Assembly: GCA_019240525.1 (NCBI GenBank)
Contig: JAFAYE010000001.1
Span: forward strand, 2,205,300-2,269,299
Origin: Candidatus Eremiobacterota bacterium
GTDB lineage: Bacteria; Vulcanimicrobiota; Vulcanimicrobiia; Vulcanimicrobiales; Vulcanimicrobiaceae
Length of the DNA stretch: 64,000 nt
Direction of reading: 5' to 3'
The position numbers and the translations under genes were made by a program. The notes under the pieces were generated by a model, which ran no database searches, was not told the DNA's origin, and saw nothing but the letters and a program-made list of their open reading frames with translations. Positions 48,227-55,086 of this stretch are shown here, piece by piece (position 1 is the first letter of the stretch; the number at the start of each line of letters is the position of its first letter).

Positions 48227-48286
48227 GTTCGAAAATCCTTGCGCTTGACCATCTGATCCATTATTGTACCAAAAGGTTCGAAAATC
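48227..48286. promoter_or_regulatory. Candidate TetR operator sites
   Basis: The 11-mer GTTCGAAAATC occurs at 48227-48237, touching the TetR start, and again at 48276-48286; flanks CCTTGCG and CGCAAGG are inverted to each other. Position in the divergent promoter region fits operators for the TetR protein. No experimental motif is known to me. Confidence 0.4.
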
Positions 48287-48350
48287 GCAAGGCGGACCCG
48301 GCGGTGCGGCGCCGACCCACTCGACCTAGGGATTCGTCACGGAGAAGCGC

Positions 48351-49320
48351 ATGGAACATTCGAGAGCTCTCGTCACCGGTACCACCTCCGGGCTCGGATA
48401 TGCGGCAGCCCGCTTGCTCGCCGCCCAGGGCTATCGCGATGTCATCGTCACCGGGCGCAGCCTGGGCCGGGTCCGGGAAACGGCCGCTCAGCTCGCGGTT
48501 GAGACGCACACCCAGGTCTTCACACCCCTGGAGCTGGATCTGAACGCGTCGGCCAGCGTTCAGTCCGCCCTCGCCGAACTCGTCAAGCGAGGCCTGCCGA
48601 TCGATTTCCTACTGCTCAACGCCGGAATGGTCGGTGGTAAGAAGCGCGTGCTCACTGCTGCGGGCGTCGAGGCGGCTCAGGCGCCACTCATCGGCCATCA
48701 TCAACTGACGGTCGGGTTGCTCCGGGCCAATTTACTGAGTCCCCACGCGCGGATCGTTATCGCCGGCGCGGAACCTGCCCGTGGGGACGTCCCTATGTTC
48801 AGCTACACCGACGTGGCGGCTCTTGCGGCCAAGCAATTCCTCGGAGACCGCAGCGCCGCGGTGGAAGCCCTGATCCGCAACGGACCGAACGTGAAGTACG
48901 AGCCCAACCGGGCGTATGCCGACGCGAAACTCATCATTGCTTGGTGGGCGGCGGCGCTGGCGCGCCGGCTGCCCTCTGGCATGGCCGTCTACGCCGTTGC
49001 GCCCGGCAGCGCGCCCGACACCCAGGCGGTGCGAAACCTTGGTCCAGTCATGAAGTCGCTGATGCCGCTAATAAAGCTCATCCCCGGCATGTCCCACGCC
49101 GGAGACGGCTGCTCGTCGCTACCTCCAAGCATCGAAGTTCGGAACCGACGTCTCGGGGCAATTCTTCGCCTCGGCGCCCAAGAAGCTCACCGGCCCAATC
49201 GAGGCGATGCGCCACCCACACTTGCACGATCGCACCAACCAGGAAGCCGCGTGGCAGGCCGTCGCCAAGGTCTCCGGCGCCGACTGGTCTGGCCCTTCAT
49301 CTTTGACCGCGGTGTCTTGA
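48351..49320 (+). pseudogene. Short-chain dehydrogenase/reductase with frameshift
   Basis: SDR enzyme: NAD(P) motif GTTSGLGYAAARLLA (10-24), NAG in LLLNAGMVGG, YADAKLIIAWW where the Tyr-x3-Lys pair lies, and PGSAPDTQAVRN. Around 49100, after LIPGMSHAG, the frame becomes random, while the +1 frame continues normally (ARRYLQASKFGTDVSGQFF, ASAPKKLTGPIEAMRHPH) to TGA at 49318-49320. The span has one base more than a multiple of three, as expected for a 1-nt insertion. A sequencing error cannot be excluded. Divergent from and probably controlled by the TetR gene. Confidence 0.8.
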
Positions 49321-49363
49321 AGGACCGCCAGCGCTGCGAGCAACTTGCGAGGGGCGATGCTGG

Positions 49364-49442
49364 GCGATCGGCGTCGGGCTGCGCAACTGCGAGGCCCTAC
49401 GCCGCTAAGCGCCTAGCGCGATGCGCGCTCGTGGGCGCGGGG
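49364..49442 (-). repeat. 3'-end repeat, copy 3
   Basis: Minus-strand reading from 49442: CCCCGCGCCCACGAGC, GCATCGCGCTAGGCGCTTAG, CGGCGTAGGGCCTCGCAG, then GCGCAGCCCGACGCCGATCG. Weak similarity may continue leftwards to about 49330. It lies 21 nt behind the stop of the minus-strand secreted protein gene and faces the SDR remnant on the other side. Confidence 0.85.
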
Positions 49443-49463
49443 AGGCGCCGGCCCTACAGGCTA

Positions 49464-49976
49464 CTAATGAGGCGCGTAACTATCGACGATTGCTGCTATC
49501 CGCTGGGTCAATGCAAGACGATATTTGTAAGGGTTCGGCGGGCTTGCTGGAAGGGTCGCATCCAATGCCGCGACTTGGTCGTAAATGCCCTTCCAAGTCG
49601 GTCCGGCGAAGCCGGTGGCCATGCATGCGAGTTCCATCGCGGCGCGCAGGGCATGAGCGCTAGTAGGCGTCTTCGGCGGTGACTTCATTATCCAGATCGT
49701 CGCAGCTCCCGATTTCGCGTCGATGCCGACGAAATGAACAATGGGATCGTAGGTTGGCATGTCCATAACGGCCTTGCCGACGACGTTTATTGTGATATTA
49801 GGACTCGCTTCCGCGTCTTTGGTAGCCTTCAGGAGCGTGGCCACATCTTGGGCAGTAAACTGAATGTCGCCCGCGGACGGAGCTCCCGGGGATGCGCTCG
49901 GCGATTGAGCAAGAGCCGGCGTAGCAACACCGATGCCAAAAGCCAACACTAAAGCGCTGAACCTCATGTGTGACAT
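49464..49976 (-). CDS. Secreted protein of unknown function
   Basis: 170 aa. Signal peptide MSHMRFSALVLAFGIGVATPALAQ-like (cleavage after ALA at about 23), a short Ser/Pro/Ala linker, then a compact domain (DIQFTAQDVATLLKATKDAE, ITINVVGKAVMDMPTYDPIV, ALTQRIAAIVDSYAPH). AGGCG precedes the ATG at 49976. No family recognised. Confidence 0.7.
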   Translation of the reverse strand: MSHMRFSALVLAFGIGVATPALAQSPSASPGAPSAGDIQFTAQDVATLLKATKDAEASPNITINVVGKAVMDMPTYDPIVHFVGIDAKSGAATIWIMKSPPKTPTSAHALRAAMELACMATGFAGPTWKGIYDQVAALDATLPASPPNPYKYRLALTQRIAAIVDSYAPH

Positions 49977-50074
49977 TTCAGCGGACGCCTTTAGCTCGCC
50001 TTTTTCAGATCACACCACGCGTTAAACTGTGTGCTCGCTGCGAGGCAGTTGCCTCGATGTTGCAATGCACAACG

Positions 50075-50140
50075 CCACTCGGCGCCGGGCTGCGCAACTG
50101 CAAGGCTTTACGGACGCTTAGGCCAGCGCGGCGGGTGCGA
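50075..50140 (-). repeat. 3'-end repeat, degenerate copy 4
   Basis: Retains the central GCGCCGGGCTGCGCAACTGC and AAGGCTTTACGG pieces, but the CCCCGCGCTCGCGAGG end is lost. Not adjacent to a stop codon. Confidence 0.5.
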
Positions 50141-50400
50141 GCAAGCTAGGCGTTCCGCACTTCTGATGCCGCAATTCGCTCATCGCCGCGGCCGACTGGA
50201 AAGCGATCATCATTTACATTTTCGAAGTTGCAGTGAAAACCATGAAGGCCGTTCTGTAGCGCGGCCGCCCCGTGCAAACTTTACAGCGCCCTTTGCAAAA
50301 AATCCGATACGTAGAAAACGCTATGTGGTCGTAAGGTTTTTACCGTAAGGCTGCAATGGGTGGCTTTGCGCGATGCATTCGACGTGCATCGATCCGCGTT

Positions 50401-50481
50401 GCGATTGGTGCCGGGCTGCGCAGCTGCGAGCCGCACTAAACCGCTAAGCGTCTAACGCGATGCGGCGTCGCGAGCGCGGGG
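50401..50481 (-). repeat. 3'-end repeat, copy 5
   Basis: Minus-strand reading from 50481: CCCCGCGCTCGCGACG, CCGCATCGCGTTAGACGC, TTAGCGGTTTAG, GGCTCGCAGCTGCGCAGC. It lies 7 nt behind the GloVer 2 stop in the same polarity. The inner stem keeps pairing through a U-G wobble. Confidence 0.85.
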
Positions 50482-50488
50482 TTGCGAT

Positions 50489-51757
50489 CTACGGTGAGAG
50501 TGTAAAGACCGTTCCGCAATGATTGAGGCGCCTGCATCCTGAGCCGCCGGTTTCTGTCGTGCCGTAGAGCGCGCCGTTTACTTCGAGTAAGGCGGCTTCC
50601 GGCTCCAAACCATCCGAGGCGCGAACAAAGTCGTGCAGCACCATCTCCACGCCAGTCGTGCTGACGCTATAAATGGTTCCGCACCCCGCGCCACAACTCG
50701 AACCCCCGCCATAACTCGTTGTACCGTATAGCGTGCCGTTCACGTCGATCAATCCCGCGTCGGGATATTCCCCATCGGCGCCGCCAGTAAAGCTATACAG
50801 AACCTTCTCTCTGCCGTCGGTGGTAACGCTGTAAACTGTCCCGCAGCCGATATTGAAGTCGCATGACGTCCCTCCGCCACCAGTGGTCGTTCCGTACAGC
50901 AAACCTTTGACGCTCACCAGGCCTGAAGAAGCATTCTCGCCATCGCTCCCGCCCATGAAGCTGTACAGCACCTTCTCTGCACCCCGCGGGCTTATACTGT
51001 ATATCGTCCCGCAGCCCGTGGGATAGCAGCCTGGACCACCCCAGATCGTCGTGCCGTACAGAGTTCCCTTTACGGCGATCAAGCTGGCCTGCGGCATGTA
51101 GCCATCGGAATTGCCGGTGAAACTGTGCAGGATCTTCTCCTTACCGCTCGGGCCAATGCTAAAGACGGTTCCGCAGCTCGCGCAACCTGATCCACCCAAG
51201 TCGGTTGATCCATAAAGCGTACCGTTGAAATCGATCAGGCTTGCCTCTGGGTTCGCTCCATCTGGCGACCCGGTAAAAACGTGCAGTACCTTCTCGGTGC
51301 CGCCCGTGGTTATGTTGTAAACTACACCGCAACCGCCGAGAGAAGCGCCGCAACTGCCGGCGCCGCCGTTGACCGTCGTGCCATATAGGATGCCGTCCAA
51401 ATCAACCAACCCCGCGCGCGGATTGGCCCCATCCGCCCCGGCGAACGAATACAACACTTTTTCAGCCCCGCTTGGGCTGACGCTGTAAACGGTTCCTTTC
51501 TTGTGCGTGCCGCCATATTCGGTCGTGCCGTAGAGCGTGCCGTTCACCTCGATCAAGCTGGCTCGCGGGTGCGCTCCGGTCAATGTGTGGAAGCGATACA
51601 ACAGCTTGTACGATCGCGCCGATATGTTGGTTTGCGGCATCACACCGGGCGCGCTGATCGGCGGCTGGGATCCGCTGCAGCCCGCGAGCAATGCAGCCGC
51701 GAGCAATGCAGCGACGCTGATCGTAAGCGCGGATCGGGGGAAGGTTTTCATCTGCAT
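50489..51757 (-). CDS. Seven-repeat GloVer-type propeller lipoprotein 2
   Basis: 422 aa. Signal peptide with Cys27 (ALLAGC), extended by a duplicated 13-bp unit (CGAGCAATGCAGC twice near 51690), shared linker SGSQPPISAPGVMPQ, then seven YGTT/YGST repeats (GTLYGTTEYGG first, GALYGTTETGG last). Cys pairs occur in the loops of six repeats (for example CGASLGGCG and CDFNIGCG). ATG at 51757 or 51751. Copy 5 of the 3'-end repeat follows its stop. Confidence 0.88.
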   Translation of the reverse strand: MQMKTFPRSALTISVAALLAAALLAGCSGSQPPISAPGVMPQTNISARSYKLLYRFHTLTGAHPRASLIEVNGTLYGTTEYGGTHKKGTVYSVSPSGAEKVLYSFAGADGANPRAGLVDLDGILYGTTVNGGAGSCGASLGGCGVVYNITTGGTEKVLHVFTGSPDGANPEASLIDFNGTLYGSTDLGGSGCASCGTVFSIGPSGKEKILHSFTGNSDGYMPQASLIAVKGTLYGTTIWGGPGCYPTGCGTIYSISPRGAEKVLYSFMGGSDGENASSGLVSVKGLLYGTTTGGGGTSCDFNIGCGTVYSVTTDGREKVLYSFTGGADGEYPDAGLIDVNGTLYGTTSYGGGSSCGAGCGTIYSVSTTGVEMVLHDFVRASDGLEPEAALLEVNGALYGTTETGGSGCRRLNHCGTVFTLSP

Positions 51758-52157
51758 CGTCTCCAGAAGCTGACCTGATTACCTGCTGGGAAGTTCGGCG
51801 ACGGCAGCCAGTTCCATCGCAACACGCCGAGTGCTGCACCGGATCGCCCCTGATCCGCAGGTGCGGGAACGCTGGCGATATTATTTCCGAAGCCTGTCCA
51901 GCTTCCGGAGGATGCTGATTCGCTATCTATTTAGAGCATTCGACGCCGACAGGGGCGCGAGCATTCGGGCCAGCGCGTCGAGGCGTGGTTCAAGCGAGAG
52001 ATCGTGCCGAAGCTCGATGCCTTCACTCTCTCGGATATCGCGGCGGCGGCCCGTGCAAAGGTCCCGCATCCCCGCCATTGGCAAGCACTGCACAGTTGAT
52101 AGATCACACATAGAGGCGCGAGGACCTCAGGGCAAACGTCGTCAAAAAAGAACGCCG
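51758..52157. other. Region upstream of GloVer 2 and the 52-kb operon
   Basis: 400 bp between divergent genes. It contains a short remnant coding stretch (51935-52099) and otherwise should hold two promoters. I see no other structure. Confidence 0.5.
51935..52099 (+). pseudogene. Fragment of an HTH-containing protein C-terminus
   Basis: From a TAG at 51932 to TGA at 52097-52099 the frame reads REHSGQRVEAWFKREIVPKL, then DAFTLSDIAAAARAKVPHP and RHWQALHS. The WFxREIVPxL plus PHPRHWxAL pattern looks like the C-terminal helix-turn-helix end of a larger bacterial protein from which an internal segment is missing. No start codon suits it. The parent family cannot be named with confidence. Confidence 0.35.
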
Positions 52158-52991
52158 ATGGGGGTTTGGGGAGCCGGCATCTATTCGGATGACACAGCGA
52201 CAGATGTTCGCGACCAATATCGCGACTATCTAGCCGAAGGGTTGGATGGCATTGCGGCTACTGACAAGCTTCTCGTCTTATTCAAGGACTCGCAGGATGA
52301 CGCAGATGATGGACCGCCATTCTGGCTGTCACTGGCGACAACACAGTTTCGCTACGGTAGGCTAGAAGATCGCGTCCGCGACCGAGCTCTAAAAATCATA
52401 GACGGCGGAAGCGACATGGCCCGATTCGAGCGCAATGGAAAACTCAAGCGCGCGCGTTCGCAGGTCCTCCAGAGACTACGCGCTCAACTTGTCGGACCGC
52501 AGAGACAGGCTGCAAAAGTCCGTCGCGATATTCCGAGCGAATGCGACTGGGAGCCAGGAGAGGTGGTCGGGTTCAAGCGCAATTCAGGGGAATGGATAGC
52601 GCTGCACGTCCAAGGCATCGGTGAACAGCGCCGCAGCCGCTATCCCATTGTGTGTGTTCTCGACGCGCCCTTCGAGCAAATAGAGCAGGCTGATCAGCAT
52701 ACTCCCGTCTTGCGAACTTTGGTCATTCCCCGGCGCTATTGTCGGGTCCCGGACAAAGACAACTTTGGACCTCACCCTTTTTTCACGATTTTTGGCCTAA
52801 AAAAGCGTGATTTGACTTCCGAGCGGGTACGGAGGCCCGGAAAAAAGATCGCGCCCAAGATTACCGTTGAGGGCCACGGCATCCCGCCGCTAACGCCGTG
52901 CACTGCTTGGAAGTATCTTGACAATTTCTGCGACGAAGATCTTGAACGGAACCATAAATTGCCCGATCAGCACGACGCTACAAACGATTAA
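52158..52991 (+). CDS. Uncharacterised protein with MGxWGxG N-terminus
   Basis: 277 aa from the ATG at 52158. The start MGVWGAGIYSDDTATDVRDQ is the signature of DUF4259-like and related uncharacterised proteins of bacteria. A middle part is rich in Arg/Lys, and the C-terminal half contains DWEPGEVVGFKRNSGEWIAL and RYPIVCVLDAPFEQIEQ, beta-rich and hydrophobic. Function unknown; in other genomes such proteins often lie in immunity or accessory clusters. First gene of a six-ORF, closely coupled run ending at 54755. Confidence 0.7.
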   Translation: MGVWGAGIYSDDTATDVRDQYRDYLAEGLDGIAATDKLLVLFKDSQDDADDGPPFWLSLATTQFRYGRLEDRVRDRALKIIDGGSDMARFERNGKLKRARSQVLQRLRAQLVGPQRQAAKVRRDIPSECDWEPGEVVGFKRNSGEWIALHVQGIGEQRRSRYPIVCVLDAPFEQIEQADQHTPVLRTLVIPRRYCRVPDKDNFGPHPFFTIFGLKKRDLTSERVRRPGKKIAPKITVEGHGIPPLTPCTAWKYLDNFCDEDLERNHKLPDQHDATND

Positions 52992-52993
52992 AG

Positions 52994-53098
52994 ATGGGAA
53001 ACTCCACCCCGTCCTTCTCTTGTAGCATAGAAGCCGCGCTGCTCGCACCCAACGGCGGATCGCAGCCGCCGATCGGCGCGCCGGGCGGTGCCACGTGA
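52994..53098 (+). CDS. Mini-ORF carrying the lipoprotein linker (34 aa)
   Basis: ATG at 52994 lies 2 nt after the previous stop, and TGA at 53096-53098 overlaps the GTG of the next gene as GTGA. The product ends LLAPNGGSQPPIGAPGGAT, that is, the linker of the GloVer lipoproteins with the lipobox Cys replaced by Pro-Asn. It could serve as a translational coupler, or be a relic of an inserted repeat. No separate ribosome site seen. Confidence 0.4.
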   Translation: MGNSTPSFSCSIEAALLAPNGGSQPPIGAPGGAT

Positions 53099-53598
53099 CT
53101 AACAACTCGCAAATGGCGCGCGACTTTGCGTATTACGCTGAGCTTTATGTTACCTGGTTCGATGAGGTGGTATCTGATGAGGCAACGCCGCTTAGCATGC
53201 GCAGGCTTCACGAGGTACTGGCATTACTGCAGGCTGCTGCCGCGCGGCTTACGGCAATTCCGCCGGACGACGAAGCAGATAGCGATTTCGAGGGTCGCGA
53301 CGTTGTGGGCGCCCTTAGGGCAAAGCTACCCACAGACGCATACAGCGTCGTGTTTGATCCCTTCGAGTACGATCCGCTCGAAGTGAACCCGCCAAAACCG
53401 GTGATGGCGACGATCGCCGACGATCTTGGCGACATCTACAACAATGTGAAGGAAGGCCTAGCGCTATACCGGGCCGGTCAAATCCAAAACGCCCTATGGC
53501 ACTGGCATTTCAGCTACTATGCTCACTGGGGTCGGCACCTGAGCAACGCGCAGCCGGCCATCTGGCAATACTTACGTGAAGGAAACTCGGTACAGTGA
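53095..53598 (+). CDS. DUF5063-like protein
   Basis: 167 aa, GTG start. Conserved features are the N-terminal ARDFAYYAELYVTWFDEVV, a central YSVVFDPFEYDPLE, and the family hallmark ADDLGDIYNNVKEGLALYRA followed by ALWHWHFSYYAHWGRH. Known only as a domain of unknown function, mostly helical. Overlaps its neighbours on both sides by 4 nt. Confidence 0.75.
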   Translation: MTNNSQMARDFAYYAELYVTWFDEVVSDEATPLSMRRLHEVLALLQAAAARLTAIPPDDEADSDFEGRDVVGALRAKLPTDAYSVVFDPFEYDPLEVNPPKPVMATIADDLGDIYNNVKEGLALYRAGQIQNALWHWHFSYYAHWGRHLSNAQPAIWQYLREGNSVQ

Positions 53599-54008
53599 CA
53601 GATTTTCTTAGCGAAGCTAACCGTGTAATGGACAAACTTTCGTCGGATTCACGCATATCGGCGATTGCTTTGACATCGGACGCGTATGAGTATCTGATTT
53701 TGACTGACTCGACTGATGAGTATTTTGCGAGCGATGCGTGGGCCGCCGATTTTGACTTACATCTTCGCGAGCCGGAAGAACTCGGTGGGCTTATGATGCG
53801 CAAAGGAAATCTCGCTGGGGCTGGCGTTACATTCCTGTTCGGTCGCGCCACGTGGGCGAAGATCGACCCCATCGATCCCGACACCGAAAAGCTCGCTCGA
53901 TCTGGTCTCTTCGCAGTTCACGATCCGAAGGGCCTAATACGAGCTTTGCAAGAGTTTTGTACACCAAACATGATCCGGTTCGCCGACGATTTCCAATGGA
54001 CAAAATAG
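53595..54008 (+). CDS. Uncharacterised protein, possibly degenerate nucleotidyltransferase fold
   Basis: 137 aa; GTG overlaps the DUF5063 stop (GTGA). Sequence such as RISAIALTSDAYEYLILTDS, GVTFLFGRATWAKIDPIDPD and GLFAVHDPKGLIRALQEF has the order of strands seen in aminoglycoside-type nucleotidyltransferases, yet the GS…DxD metal motif is not present. I treat the resemblance as weak. Its end overlaps the next mini-ORF. Confidence 0.6.
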   Translation: MTDFLSEANRVMDKLSSDSRISAIALTSDAYEYLILTDSTDEYFASDAWAADFDLHLREPEELGGLMMRKGNLAGAGVTFLFGRATWAKIDPIDPDTEKLARSGLFAVHDPKGLIRALQEFCTPNMIRFADDFQWTK

Positions 54009-54106
54009 AGTTAACGGGCCCATCTCTTGCACCCAACGGCGAATCGCAGCCGCCGATCGGCGGGTCGGGCGCGATACCACTGCAGTTGATCACTTGTGAA
54101 CTATAA
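53996..54106 (+). CDS. Mini-ORF carrying the lipoprotein linker (36 aa)
   Basis: ATG at 53996 lies inside the end of the preceding gene; TAA at 54104-54106 lies inside the start of the following one. The middle reads SLAPNGESQPPIGGSGAIP, closely matching the 52994 mini-ORF (APNG in place of the lipobox AACGG). Two such bridging ORFs in one operon make chance less likely. Confidence 0.4.
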   Translation: MDKIELTGPSLAPNGESQPPIGGSGAIPLQLITCEL

Positions 54107-54755
54107 AGCCACGCTCCGCTGGACAGTGACCTTTATGGCAGCAGCCGCCACAGGCGCACTCCTGTTCACATTCCATCAGATAACCTGGAACCGTGATTTT
54201 ACGCTGTTAGACCAGCCTATGCGAGTCGCTGCTAATCGCACGATAACCAATTTATTTACTGTACCGGTGAACGCGCCTTATGAGATCAACATCTATGTCC
54301 AGGCAAAGGTACCGTACGCTGATTGCTTACTTGGCCAAAGCGGTTATCTCCAGGAACGATGCAGTCCGTATTACCGAGTCATAGACGTGGTCTGGCTCGT
54401 CCACGATAGGGAAGGTCGAGTTCTTCGGCAGGGCGTGTCGGAAGGGACCTGTTGCACTTACACTGTCGACGAGCATAAGAATCCGGTAGTTTTCACAACG
54501 TTAGGCGACTTTAGACTGGCGGTGGGCACCACGGCCTACCTTGAGTTGAAGAACAGGCGAGATGTATCGCAACTCGAAAACCTCGCGCCACGCATTACTG
54601 TGCGACGCAGTGATCCCATGGAGTCGGAGCTGGGCCTAACGGCGTGGTCATTGCTGGGCATAGCCTCTATGCTGCTCATTAGCCTAGTGCTACTCGTTGT
54701 GACTTGGTTGCAATACCGCGCGTCACAAGCGAATCGTCAGTACAGTACGCGATAG
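54096..54755 (+). CDS. Membrane protein with two helices and an external domain
   Basis: 219 aa, GTG start at 54096. Helix 1 at about 10-28 (TVTFMAAAATGALLFTF), an extracytoplasmic beta-rich region with five Cys (ADCLLGQSGYLQERC, GTCCTYTVD), and helix 2 at about 182-206 (TAWSLLGIASMLLISLVLLV). No family recognised. Last gene of the 52-55 kb run; copy 6 of the 3'-end repeat follows 24 nt later. Confidence 0.68.
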   Translation: MNYKATLRWTVTFMAAAATGALLFTFHQITWNRDFTLLDQPMRVAANRTITNLFTVPVNAPYEINIYVQAKVPYADCLLGQSGYLQERCSPYYRVIDVVWLVHDREGRVLRQGVSEGTCCTYTVDEHKNPVVFTTLGDFRLAVGTTAYLELKNRRDVSQLENLAPRITVRRSDPMESELGLTAWSLLGIASMLLISLVLLVVTWLQYRASQANRQYSTR

Positions 54756-54779
54756 GCATGTTCTCTATGTTCCATTTCG

Positions 54780-54858
54780 CCCCGCGCTCGCGAGGCCGCA
54801 TCGCGCTAGGCGCTTAGCGGCTCGCCGGTGCGCAGCTGCGCAGCCCGGCGCCGATCGC
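54780..54858 (+). repeat. 3'-end repeat, copy 6
   Basis: Plus-strand CCCCGCGCTCGCGAGG, CCGCATCGCGCTAGGCGC, TTAGCGGCTCGCCGG, then GCGCAGCTGCGCAGCCCG and GCGCCGATCGC. Same polarity as the upstream membrane protein gene, 24 nt behind its stop. Confidence 0.88.
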
Positions 54859-54944
54859 AATGCCCATTACAGCCTTGCAGCGCGAGGCGCAAATCTCCCA
54901 TGCTGGTGTTTGCCGCGCCGCCAGCTACCTAGCAGGGTAAGCGG

Positions 54945-55052
54945 TTATAAACTCGCGTCGCGAGCGATTGTACGAGCGGCTTGCGGCAGCGCACACCGCG
55001 GGCCGATCGGCGGCTGCAATCCGGCGCAGGCCGCGACAAATATTGGAACCAC
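54945..55052 (-). pseudogene. Lipoprotein N-terminus remnant
   Basis: 35-residue frame from a GTG at 55052: hydrophobic VVPIFVAAC (lipobox-like), then AGLQPPIGPRCALPQAAR and a stop. Equivalent to the signal/linker module of the GloVer lipoproteins without a mature domain. No ribosome site, and a stop lies shortly upstream, so probably not expressed. Confidence 0.5.
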
Positions 55053-55086
55053 CGCGAGAGCAGAGCCGTGTGCTTACCCATACTCC

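Larger units (their letters stand above)
49977..50488. other. Repeat-rich intergenic region
   Basis: 512 bp upstream of the secreted-protein gene. It holds a degenerate (50075-50140) and a good (50401-50481) copy of the 3'-end repeat. Between them (50141-50400) I see no gene; the sequence is lower in GC and may contain the promoter of the secreted-protein gene at its left end. Confidence 0.6.
54756..55086. other. Intergenic region with repeat and lipoprotein remnant
   Basis: 331 bp between convergent genes: copy 6 of the 3'-end repeat at 54780-54858 and a lipoprotein N-terminus remnant on the minus strand at 54945-55052. Confidence 0.6.

Noticed and set aside
38820-54858. Integron gene-cassette array with attC sites
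   Set aside because: The 3' position and hairpin of the repeat recall attC, but the AAC/GTT core is absent in all but one copy (GTTAGAC in copy 5), gene orientations are mixed, and no integrase gene is in the window. Kept only as an analogy.
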